39,741 nucleotides of DNA from Teichococcus wenyumeiae (GTDB lineage: Bacteria; Pseudomonadota; Alphaproteobacteria; Acetobacterales; Acetobacteraceae). The stretch lies in the NCBI RefSeq assembly GCF_003696345.1, contig NZ_RFLX01000030.1, positions 1 through 39,741 of the forward strand, given 5' to 3'. The translations under genes and the position numbers were made by a program. The first letter of the stretch is position 1. The number at the start of each line of letters is the position of its first letter. A model generated the notes under the pieces. That model was not told where the DNA came from. It searched no databases and saw only the letters and a list, made by a program, of their open reading frames with translations. Of the stretch, positions 8,053 through 14,900 are shown piece by piece.

Positions 8053-9083
8053 GGCGGGGGGACCTGGCCGGGGGCGGCGGGGATGGAGGACACCAGCGCC
8101 TTTCCCTGATAGGTTCCGGTCAGCGTCCGGAGAAAGGCGACGATCCGCGCCACCTCCCTGGAGGACAGTTCACGGCCGAGTTGCCGCCGGGCCATCACCC
8201 CCACGGCATTTTCCAGCAGCGGCTCCCGGCCATCATGGAAATAGGGCGCTGTTTCCGCGACGTTGCGGAGGCTGGGGACCCGGAACAGGTGGCGGTCCTC
8301 TTCCCGCCCCGTCAGCAGGTAGCGGCCGAGAGCGGCGGGCTGATCATCCTGCAGGCTCGGTTCGGCGGGAGGAAACACGCCAAAGCGCTGGAACAGGTTT
8401 CCGCCGACGTTCCGCCCCTGGTGGCAGGCGATGCAGCCGTAGTCGCGGAACAAAGCGAAGCCCTGCTTCGCTGTCTCGTCGATGGCCTTGGCATCACCCT
8501 TGAGGTAGCGGTCGAACGGTGCGTCGGGTGTGATGAGGGAGCGCTGGAACTGCACCAGCGCGTCCAGGATCACCTCGCGCTGCGGCTTCTGTCCATAGGC
8601 GGCCTGGAAGCCGCGCGGGTAGTTCGCGTCGGCCTGGAGGCGCGACAGGATCACCGGCCAGTTGCCGCCCATCAGATCCGGGTTCAGCAGAACCATCTCG
8701 CTCTGGTATTCAAGATCGCGCCGGTCCCCCCGCCAGTTCAGATAAGGATTGAGGACCGCGTTGAAGACCGAGGGCGTGTTGAAATCATGCCGTCTACCAC
8801 TGGCACCGACAGGCCGCGCAACCCCATCGGCGCCGGCGTGGTCGAGCATGTGACAGGAACTGCAGGCCATGGTCTGCGGGCCTGAGAGGCGGGTATCCAT
8901 GAACAGCATCCGCCCCAGTTCCAACTTGGGCCCGTCGAGTTCCGGCAGCGCGACGGGCGTGATCGCCTGTTGCTCAGCGAGCTTGCCTACCGCCGGGGCG
9001 GCAAGAAGCAGGAGGCCGAGTACCAGCGCGCGGCTGCGGCGTGTCATCTGACGGCCGAGCCGGCCGGTCCATCGGTCGATCAT
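8049..9083 (-). CDS. Di-heme cytochrome c peroxidase
   Basis: The 344-residue periplasmic enzyme would reduce hydrogen peroxide with electrons from small cytochromes. A signal peptide (about 15-33, RRSRALVLGLLLLAAPAVG) precedes two c-type heme sites, CSSCH (74-78) and CIACH (217-221), with the MauG/CcpA-family spacing; FNTPSVFNAV and FRVPSLRNVAETAPYFHDG are family signatures. The start at 9083 has a GAGG site 8 bases upstream; an in-frame ATG at 9047 would also leave a signal peptide. The last 4 bases overlap the start of the histidine kinase gene, an unusual coupling that suggests the peroxidase, or its redox state, is part of the signal read by the kinase (inference). It could also be a MauG-like oxidase. 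Confidence 0.9.
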   Translation of the reverse strand: MIDRWTGRLGRQMTRRSRALVLGLLLLAAPAVGKLAEQQAITPVALPELDGPKLELGRMLFMDTRLSGPQTMACSSCHMLDHAGADGVARPVGASGRRHDFNTPSVFNAVLNPYLNWRGDRRDLEYQSEMVLLNPDLMGGNWPVILSRLQADANYPRGFQAAYGQKPQREVILDALVQFQRSLITPDAPFDRYLKGDAKAIDETAKQGFALFRDYGCIACHQGRNVGGNLFQRFGVFPPAEPSLQDDQPAALGRYLLTGREEDRHLFRVPSLRNVAETAPYFHDGREPLLENAVGVMARRQLGRELSSREVARIVAFLRTLTGTYQGKALVSSIPAAPGQVPPP

Positions 9084-9440
9084 CCAAGATCCCTCACCAC
9101 GCGGAGGCGGCTCCGCAGGTCAGCGGCCGGCCTGACCGACAAAACCGCGTCGCCGTGCAACAGGGCACAACGCCCCGCGATGCGCTTCGGGACAGATCTT
9201 AAGGGTTGGCGCTGGATGTTTCCATCCGCAGGCGGCGGTGTCCCTTCGTGCGATGCACGCCGGCTGCCTGTTCTGCCTTACGTTAGCAGACGAATCGGCC
9301 GGCCCGACGCGGGGCGCCCATGAGGATGTCACGAATTTCCCAGCTGCGATGGCGGATCTTGGTAGGAATCTAGTAGGAATCTATATTTGGCGCGCCCAGC
9401 CCCTCTTCAGGAGGGACCGTGCCATGACATCCGCACATTA
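9084..9440. other. Intergenic region with a tandem 11-bp repeat
   Basis: The 357-bp gap holds the promoter of the peroxidase-kinase-regulator operon at its left end and the 3' side of the LysR gene at its right end. A small hairpin GGATG-TTTC-CATCC occurs near 9214-9227. A perfect tandem repeat of 11 bp is at 9362-9383. I see no coding sequence with family similarity. Confidence 0.5.
9362..9383. repeat. Perfect tandem 11-bp direct repeat
   Basis: The unit GTAGGAATCTA occurs twice without a gap. The repeat sits in an AT-richer patch 58 bp beyond the stop codon of the LysR gene. The 11-bp period is about one helical turn, which is seen in some direct-repeat operators, but a chance duplication is equally possible. 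Confidence 0.6.
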
Positions 9441-10427
9441 TCATATGGTCGAGAGGGTCGCGGCCGCGATCTCGGCGCGCATCCAACGGTGTTCAGGGTC
9501 GCGGTGGCGCCGTTCGTGCCAGATCAGAAACACCTCGTAGGTCGGCAGCTCCATCGGCACCTCCATCACCTGGAGTGGCAGCATGGCCGCAATCCGGGTG
9601 GCGACGCGGTGCGGCACTGTCAGCACCAGGTCGGTTTCCGCGATCATCATCGGCGCCGTCATGGCATTCGGCACCAGGATGGGGTCACGATCGGGCAGGT
9701 GCAGCCCCGCCAGGCTGTCATAGATCCTGCCGAAGCTGTCTTCAGACCCGGGGGCAATCACGGCGTGCCGCAGCGTCGCGAAACGCTCCGGCGTCCAGGG
9801 TTGCGACAGTGCCGGATGATCCTGCCGCAGCAGGCAGGCGAAGCGGTCATCATAAAGCTTGCGCCGGTAGGTGCCGGCCGGCGTGTCATGAATCTGGCCG
9901 ATGGCAAAGTCGATCTCTCCCTGCTCCAGCCGCTTCAGCGCCCCGGCCAGCGATGAATCCACCACGACATCAAGGGCCGGCGCCCGTTCCCGCACGCGCG
10001 GCAGCAGGCGGGACAGCAGCACCAGCGCCTGATGGTCAGGCATGGCCAGGGTGATCTTGGAGCGCCAATCCTCGGGCGCAAGGCTGCGGCTGCCCAGCAG
10101 CTCCCGGATCTGCGCCAGGATCGGCGGCAGCGCGCTGGCCAGCCGCTCGGCCCGGGGTGTCGGCACCAGTCCAGTGGAGCTGCGCACCAGCAGGTCGTCG
10201 CCGAGCATGCCGCGCAGCCGGGCCAGGGACCGGCTCATCGCCGGCTGGCTGAGCCCGACGCGATGGCCGGCATGGGTGACGTTGCGGCACTCCAGCAGGG
10301 CGTCCAGCGCCACCAGCAGGTTCAGGTCAAAGGCCGCCAGGTTGATCTCGGCACGGCTCCGCGCGGTGGTGGTCAGGGGCGGCGCCGCCATTTGCGCCGG
10401 ATCGATCCGGCTCGCAGTATGAGACAT
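9441..10427 (-). CDS. LysR-family transcriptional regulator
   Basis: The 328-residue protein has an N-terminal winged helix-turn-helix (about 32-92; FDLNLLVALDALLECRNVTHAGHRVGLSQPAMSRSL gives the recognition helix) and a periplasmic-binding-protein-like effector domain (about 118-315). The subgroup resembles NodD/PcaQ/SyrM-type LysR proteins with the DLNLL start and the LVRSSTGLVPTPRA wing. It is transcribed alone on the minus strand, divergent from the PP2C phosphatase gene. A dyad GTTGA-N9-TCAAC at 10489-10507, 62 bp upstream of the ATG, is a plausible autoregulatory site. The ligand cannot be told from sequence. A link to the T6SS is possible only through position. Confidence 0.92.
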   Translation of the reverse strand: MSHTASRIDPAQMAAPPLTTTARSRAEINLAAFDLNLLVALDALLECRNVTHAGHRVGLSQPAMSRSLARLRGMLGDDLLVRSSTGLVPTPRAERLASALPPILAQIRELLGSRSLAPEDWRSKITLAMPDHQALVLLSRLLPRVRERAPALDVVVDSSLAGALKRLEQGEIDFAIGQIHDTPAGTYRRKLYDDRFACLLRQDHPALSQPWTPERFATLRHAVIAPGSEDSFGRIYDSLAGLHLPDRDPILVPNAMTAPMMIAETDLVLTVPHRVATRIAAMLPLQVMEVPMELPTYEVFLIWHERRHRDPEHRWMRAEIAAATLSTI

Positions 10428-10488
10428 AGGTCCCCCGTTTCGAACACCAGCCCCGTGAGAGGCATGGCCGGTCCTTTGCCTCGTTTAT

Positions 10489-10507
10489 GTTGAGGTGTGA
10501 TTTCAAC
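10489..10507. promoter_or_regulatory. Candidate LysR-type operator in the lysR-pppA divergent region
   Basis: A dyad with 5-bp arms, GTTGA at 10489-10493 and TCAAC at 10503-10507, lies in the 213-bp region between the LysR start (10427) and the phosphatase start (10641). LysR regulators usually bind such short interrupted dyads between divergent genes. Arms this short also occur by chance, so this is suggestive only. Confidence 0.3.
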
Positions 10508-10640
10508 CGGCGGCCGCTCGGTTACGCCTGAAACAGAACGTGCCGCGGCGCATGCCGGCATACCCGCTTCGCATGGGGGCCATGGCCGGTTCGTCCGGCA
10601 CAGTTGTCGGCCTCCAGGACCATGCCTGAACGGGTGCCCC

Positions 10641-11369
10641 ATGATCTCACCTTTCCTGGCTTACGATGCCACGGCCGTCTCCAGCGCCGGGGCGGTGAGG
10701 CGGCATAACGAGGACGCCTTCCTTCTCCGCTCCGTCGACGGGCTGTGGGTGCTGTCGGACGGCATGGGCGGGCATGCGCGCGGCGACCTGGCCAGCCGGC
10801 GCATTGTCGATGCCCTGGCCGGCGACCGCCTGCCAGCCCCGGTGACGACGGAGGCCGTGCAGGCCCGACTCGCCGATGCGCATGCCGAGCTGCTGGCCGT
10901 GGCTGCGAGGCTCGGCGGCAACGTGGTGGTGGGGGGCACGGTGGTGGCGGTGCTGATCCGCGACCGGCTGCTCACCTGCCTCTGGGCCGGCGACAGCCGC
11001 CTTTACCGGCTACGCCAGGGAGAGCTGAGGCAATTGACCCGCGACCATTCGGAGGTGCAGGCGCTGGTGGACCGCGGCCTGCTTTCGGCGCGGGAGGCGC
11101 GGTACCACCCGGGGGCGCATGTTGTCACCCGCGCCGTGGGAGCGCCCCAAGGCCTGGTGTTGGACCGCATCTGCCAGCCGTTGCGACCGGGCGACGTGTT
11201 CCTGCTGTGCAGCGACGGGCTGACCGGCGTGGTGGCGGAAGGCGAGATCGCCGCCATCCTGGCCGCGCCGCCCGGCCAGGACCGCGCGGCGGCGCTGCTG
11301 AACCTCGCCCTGCACCGCGGTGCGCCCGACAACGTGACCGTGATCCTGCTGCACGAGACAGGCTTCTGA
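10641..11369 (+). CDS. PP2C-family Ser/Thr protein phosphatase (PppA-like, T6SS-associated)
   Basis: This 242-residue cytoplasmic metal-dependent phosphatase shows the PP2C motifs in order: RRHNEDAF (Glu24-Asp25), VLSDGMGGHARGD (Asp40), VVGGTVV, LWAGDSRLYRLR, LTRDHSEVQ, HVVTRAVG, LLCSDGLTG and APDNVTVIL. The reading frame is open upstream to 10497, but the added 48 residues are unlike the family and the ATG at 10641 starts right before the domain, so I chose that. In T6SS loci such as those of Pseudomonas and Agrobacterium, PppA reverses PpkA-dependent phosphorylation and so switches assembly off. Here the gene converges with the kinase gene (75 bp between stops) and is separate from tagF, unlike the TagF-PppA fusion of Agrobacterium. 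Confidence 0.88.
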   Translation: MISPFLAYDATAVSSAGAVRRHNEDAFLLRSVDGLWVLSDGMGGHARGDLASRRIVDALAGDRLPAPVTTEAVQARLADAHAELLAVAARLGGNVVVGGTVVAVLIRDRLLTCLWAGDSRLYRLRQGELRQLTRDHSEVQALVDRGLLSAREARYHPGAHVVTRAVGAPQGLVLDRICQPLRPGDVFLLCSDGLTGVVAEGEIAAILAAPPGQDRAAALLNLALHRGAPDNVTVILLHETGF

Positions 11370-11444
11370 AGGCGGCCGCCCCGGGGCTCCCCTGCCAGGG
11401 AGATGGATCGCCATGGCAGGCGGACAGGCCGGAGCGGGCCGGGG

Positions 11445-12761
11445 TTAGGGCTGCCGGCGCAGAAAGGCCTCGCGCTCCGCCGGCGTCTCGATGTGCCGCG
11501 CCATCGTCTGCCACAGCGCCGCCAGTGAGGTCGCCTGTTCCGCGCCGCGCCGCACCAGCAGCCCCGCGACCGGGCCCAGATGCAATGCCAGCGCCTGCCG
11601 CAACTGTTCCAGCTCCGCCGGCGTCCAGGCGGCGGGCCGGGCCGGGCCGGCGAGGGCCAGGGCGTTGCGCGCTTCGCGGCTGAAGCGCTCGCGGGCTTCG
11701 CCGGACTCGATGGCGCGCGCCAGGCTGGCGCAGAGCGCATCCATGTCCTCATCCTGCCGCACCGCTTCCCGCATCAGGTAGCCGGCGATGGGGCCGACAT
11801 AGCGGGCCAGGATCTGCTGCAGGTCGCGCAGCGTGCCTTGCGGCAGCGGGGTCCGCCCCTGTGCCTGGCTGGTCGACGGGGCAGGCGCCAGGCGCGTCTC
11901 GTCGGCATTCGGCGCGGGGGGAAGGGAAGGTGAGGCCGGCAGGCCCGGGCAGGCGCGCAGCGCCGCCGCCATCTCCGCCGCCGAGGCGAAGCGCGTATCC
12001 CGGGCCTTGCCCAGCGCCCGCGCGACAATGGCGCGCAGCGTTTCCGGCAGTTCGGGGCTGGCCGGAGGCAGCGGCCGCGGCGGCGCGTCCAGCAGGGCCT
12101 GCATCACCTTGTCCGGTGTTCCCGGGCCGAAAGGCCGTTCTCCCGACAGCATCTCCTGCAACAGGATACCCACCGAGAAGAGATCGCTGCGCGCGTCCAG
12201 CGCCTCGCCGCGGCACTGTTCGGGCGACATATGGCTGGGCGTGCCAGCCAGCGCGCCGGTGGCCCCGGCGGAGACCAGGCGGGCGATGCCGAAATCGGAC
12301 ACCCTTGCCCGCCCGTCGCGGCCGAGGAGGATGTTCGAAGGCTTGATGTCGCGGTGGATGATGCCCTGCGCATGCGCCGCCTGCAGCGCGTCCAGAACCT
12401 GCAATGTCACCGCCACGGCGGCGGCGGCGGCGAACCGCCCACCGGCCTGCCGCAGCGTGGTGGCCAGATCCTCCCCCTCGACATACTCCATCACCAGAAA
12501 GGGCTGGCCCTCGTGCAGCGCCGCGTCGAACAGGCCGACGATGTTGGGATGCTGGCAGCGCCCCGCCGCCCGCGCCTCGTCACGGAACAGCGCCAGGGCG
12601 GCGTCGCCGTCGCGCCCGCCCAGCAGCGACGGGTGGATCAGCTTGATGGCGACGCTGCGGTCGATGACGGGATCATGCGCGCGATAAACCACACCCATGC
12701 CGCCGCGCCCCAGAAGGCTGCGGGGGCGGTAGCGGCCGATGCGTGCGGGTATCTCGCTCAT
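11445..12761 (-). CDS. Hanks-type Ser/Thr protein kinase (PpkA-like) with C-terminal tandem repeat
   Basis: The 438-residue protein has a complete kinase domain (about 8-270): glycine loop GRGGMGVVY, ATP-binding Lys40, HRDIKPSN with catalytic Asp138, DFG Asp156, and GTPSHMSPEQ. No membrane segment is visible, unlike many PpkA proteins. After a Pro/Ala linker the C terminus holds two copies of a roughly 50-residue helical motif: one starting LQQILARYVGPIAGYLM, the other LRQALALHLGPVAGLLV, each ending with an ER..F element. Similar modules occur at the C-terminus of other bacterial kinases. It is the last gene of the leftward T6SS operon, 6 bp after the heme-HAMP gene. By analogy it phosphorylates TssL and/or the FHA protein to promote T6SS assembly. 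Confidence 0.9.
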   Translation of the reverse strand: MSEIPARIGRYRPRSLLGRGGMGVVYRAHDPVIDRSVAIKLIHPSLLGGRDGDAALALFRDEARAAGRCQHPNIVGLFDAALHEGQPFLVMEYVEGEDLATTLRQAGGRFAAAAAVAVTLQVLDALQAAHAQGIIHRDIKPSNILLGRDGRARVSDFGIARLVSAGATGALAGTPSHMSPEQCRGEALDARSDLFSVGILLQEMLSGERPFGPGTPDKVMQALLDAPPRPLPPASPELPETLRAIVARALGKARDTRFASAAEMAAALRACPGLPASPSLPPAPNADETRLAPAPSTSQAQGRTPLPQGTLRDLQQILARYVGPIAGYLMREAVRQDEDMDALCASLARAIESGEARERFSREARNALALAGPARPAAWTPAELEQLRQALALHLGPVAGLLVRRGAEQATSLAALWQTMARHIETPAEREAFLRRQP

Positions 12762-12767
12762 GGTGGC

Positions 12768-13640
12768 TCACGGCTCCAGCAGCCTCATCGCGTTGGCGAA
12801 GCTGCGGCGCATGCGGTTGAAGGACTCGGTCAGGGAGGCGATCTCGTCGCGGCCGGAAACCGGCAGCTCCGGCGCGGCCATGTCGCCCAGGCTGACCTCG
12901 TTGGCGGCCGTGGAGATGCGGCGGACACGGCGCACGACGGCCAGGTGCAGCAGCAGGTTCAGCAGCACGGTCATCAGCAGGAACACGGCGCCCAGCCCCA
13001 ACATCACGGTGCGGAAGGTGCCTGCCGCGCGCTGCAGCGCCACCTGCATCGGCACCGAGATGATCTGCGCGCCCACGGTTTCCCCCATCTCCCAGCCAAA
13101 ACCGTTGGAAGGGCCGTAAAGGTCGACCATGGCGGCGGGCGCCGCCTGTGGCGTCGAATGGCATTCCAGGCAGGCGCGGTCCTCCACCCGGATGGGGCGG
13201 GAGATGGACAGGATCGGCCCGTTGGGCGAGGCGCGCTGGCTGATATGTTCCTGCAGCGCCGGGTTGCCCCGGAACAGCGCGATGATCTCGGCCTGCCAGT
13301 CCGTCGGCCGGTCCGCCGGATTGGTCGGGTTGAGTGCCGGCATGCGGACGCTGTAATCGGGAAAAAGCTTTTGCAGCGCGCTGAAGTTGGTATGCGCCGC
13401 CCAGAAGGGCACGGATTGCGGCAGGAACTGTTCGCGGGATTGCTCGGCCAGCAACGGCGCGATCTCGCGCGCCGTGTAGTCGCTGATGACGGCGGCCTGG
13501 CCGGCCATGATGCTGGCCTGCTGCAGCACCTCGCGCACCGCTTCCCGCTGCGTGAGGCGGTAGGATAGCAGGCCCGCGATCAGTAGCCCGGCCAGGAAGG
13601 TGAACCCCATGGCCAGGTTGAACTTCATCCGCAGCCCCAT
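12768..13640 (-). CDS. DUF3365 (Tll0287-like) heme-c sensor with HAMP, no output domain
   Basis: This 290-residue membrane protein has a transmembrane helix at about 9-27, a periplasmic domain (about 30-207) with the single c-type heme motif CLECH (157-161) in the context IRVEDRACLECHSTP and a DLYGPSNGFGWEMGE segment typical of DUF3365, a second membrane helix at about 211-236, and a HAMP domain (about 232-285, ending DEIASLTESFNRMRRS). The chain stops after HAMP, so there is no kinase, cyclase or methyl-accepting domain. Its start overlaps the pseudo-caspase stop (TGATG), and the kinase gene follows 6 bp later, so the simplest idea is that the Ser/Thr kinase serves as its output partner. A role in redox, NO or oxygen sensing is inferred from the heme site. 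Confidence 0.88.
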   Translation of the reverse strand: MGLRMKFNLAMGFTFLAGLLIAGLLSYRLTQREAVREVLQQASIMAGQAAVISDYTAREIAPLLAEQSREQFLPQSVPFWAAHTNFSALQKLFPDYSVRMPALNPTNPADRPTDWQAEIIALFRGNPALQEHISQRASPNGPILSISRPIRVEDRACLECHSTPQAAPAAMVDLYGPSNGFGWEMGETVGAQIISVPMQVALQRAAGTFRTVMLGLGAVFLLMTVLLNLLLHLAVVRRVRRISTAANEVSLGDMAAPELPVSGRDEIASLTESFNRMRRSFANAMRLLEP

Positions 13641-14776
13641 CAGACCGCCCCCGCCCGCTGCTGAGTGGAAAGCAGGCGGCGTGCCTGGTCCGGCGTCAGC
13701 AGCCCGGTGGGCGCCACGCCCGTCTCGCGCTGGTAGCGGCGGATCGCCGCCCGCGCCCCGGGGCCGAAGACGCCATCCAGCAGCCCGTCATAATACCCAA
13801 GCCGCCGCAGGACATCCTGGATGAAGCGGCGCTGTGCCAGGTTGGTCGGCGGTTCGGGCGAAATTGCGGCAGCGGCCGGGGGCGGCAGTGCAGGTGGGGC
13901 AGGCGGCTCCGCCGCGGGTGGCGCGGGAGGGTCTGCTGCCGGCGGGGGCGCGGGGGCCTCGGCCGACGGCGCCGGAGCAATGGGCGCCGCGGCCGCGGGG
14001 GCGGCGGGCGCTTCCGGCAGGGCCGGTGGCTGAAGGGCGGCCAGTGGCAGCGGGCCGGCTGGCGGTTTGGGCACGGGCACGGCCGGCGCGTGCAGGACCA
14101 GCGTCAAGCCGGGGCGCGGGGCGAGTTGCTGGCGCAGGGCGGCCGACAGGTCGACCATGGGCGAGCCGCCATCGGGAATCAGGGTGCGGAGGCTGCCGGC
14201 CAGCGGCGCCGGCCCTGTTTCGGGCGCCGGCTCCGGCAGGGCGACCGCCAGACCCACCCGGCTGCTCGTCCGGCTCACCGCGTCCTGCCAGGCGGCCGCG
14301 TCCCCGGCCGGGCCGGTCATGGCATCGACCAGCATCAGCGCATCCCCTTCGTCGGGCCGGTCCAGGGCCTCGGCCAGCCGGCTGGCCAGGATGCCCTGGC
14401 TGATCGCGTCGGAGGGCCGCTGCACCCGGGCCGTGACGGGCAGCAGAAAGGCCCGGCCACCGGAGGCCACGGCACGGGTGCAGAGATAGGCCACCGCCTG
14501 CGCGCCTGGCGCCCGGTCCAGGGCTTGGCCCAGGGCGCGGAAAGCGGCCGCCATCTCGCCATGGCTGAGGTCCTCGCGCAGTGTCACCGCATAGCCGCGT
14601 GCCTCCAGCGTCTGCGCCGCCAGCCGGGCGGAGGTGGCGCAGGCGGGCAGGGGCGGGGCCTCGGCATAGGCGGCATTGCCGATCACCAGGGCCAGGCGCG
14701 GCGGCGGCGCGGTTTCGGCCAGGGCGGGCGCCGCGCCCAGAAGCAGGGCGGCAGCCGCCAGGCGACATCTGGTCAC
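13640..14776 (-). CDS. Secreted pseudo-caspase with C-terminal peptidoglycan-binding domain
   Basis: The 378-residue product starts at a GTG (14776) preceded by AGGAG at good spacing, which places a signal peptide (about 3-20, RCRLAAAALLLGAAPALA) at the N terminus; the open frame extends to 14908 but that part looks non-coding. A caspase-like (peptidase C14) fold follows: RLALVIGNAAY, ARGYAVTL and GGRAFLLP. The catalytic residues are gone: the AGHG motif reads CTRA (Arg101 for His) and the DACR motif reads DAMT (Met153 for Cys). A Pro/Ala-rich linker (about 245-310) leads to a peptidoglycan-binding (PGB_1) domain with LRRLGYYDGLLDGVFGPGARAAIRRYQ. It is probably a periplasmic scaffold tied to the cell wall. 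It lies 124 bp after the LanM-like gene and overlaps the heme sensor by 1 bp. Confidence 0.82.
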   Translation of the reverse strand: MTRCRLAAAALLLGAAPALAETAPPPRLALVIGNAAYAEAPPLPACATSARLAAQTLEARGYAVTLREDLSHGEMAAAFRALGQALDRAPGAQAVAYLCTRAVASGGRAFLLPVTARVQRPSDAISQGILASRLAEALDRPDEGDALMLVDAMTGPAGDAAAWQDAVSRTSSRVGLAVALPEPAPETGPAPLAGSLRTLIPDGGSPMVDLSAALRQQLAPRPGLTLVLHAPAVPVPKPPAGPLPLAALQPPALPEAPAAPAAAAPIAPAPSAEAPAPPPAADPPAPPAAEPPAPPALPPPAAAAISPEPPTNLAQRRFIQDVLRRLGYYDGLLDGVFGPGARAAIRRYQRETGVAPTGLLTPDQARRLLSTQQRAGAV

Positions 14777-14900
14777 GTGTCTCGGGCTCCTGTGCGTGGG
14801 CGCGGAAGGCGCCGCCCTCCATGAACCGCATCCGGCACCGCGCTGGCGTATGCGGATCTGCCATGCCGGGATGCCGGCGGTGGATGCCGCCGCCCTGAGG

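Noticed and set aside
10497-10640. Upstream extension of the PP2C phosphatase frame
   Set aside because: The 48 extra residues do not resemble PP2C proteins; the ATG at 10641 sits right before the domain.
11370-11444. Hairpin CTCCC-CTGCCA-GGGAG between the convergent phosphatase and kinase genes as a terminator
   Set aside because: The stem is only 5 bp and no T-run follows on either strand.
12231-13568. 445-codon plus-strand open frame opposite the kinase and heme sensor genes
   Set aside because: Spans two real genes in antisense and has shadow-like composition.
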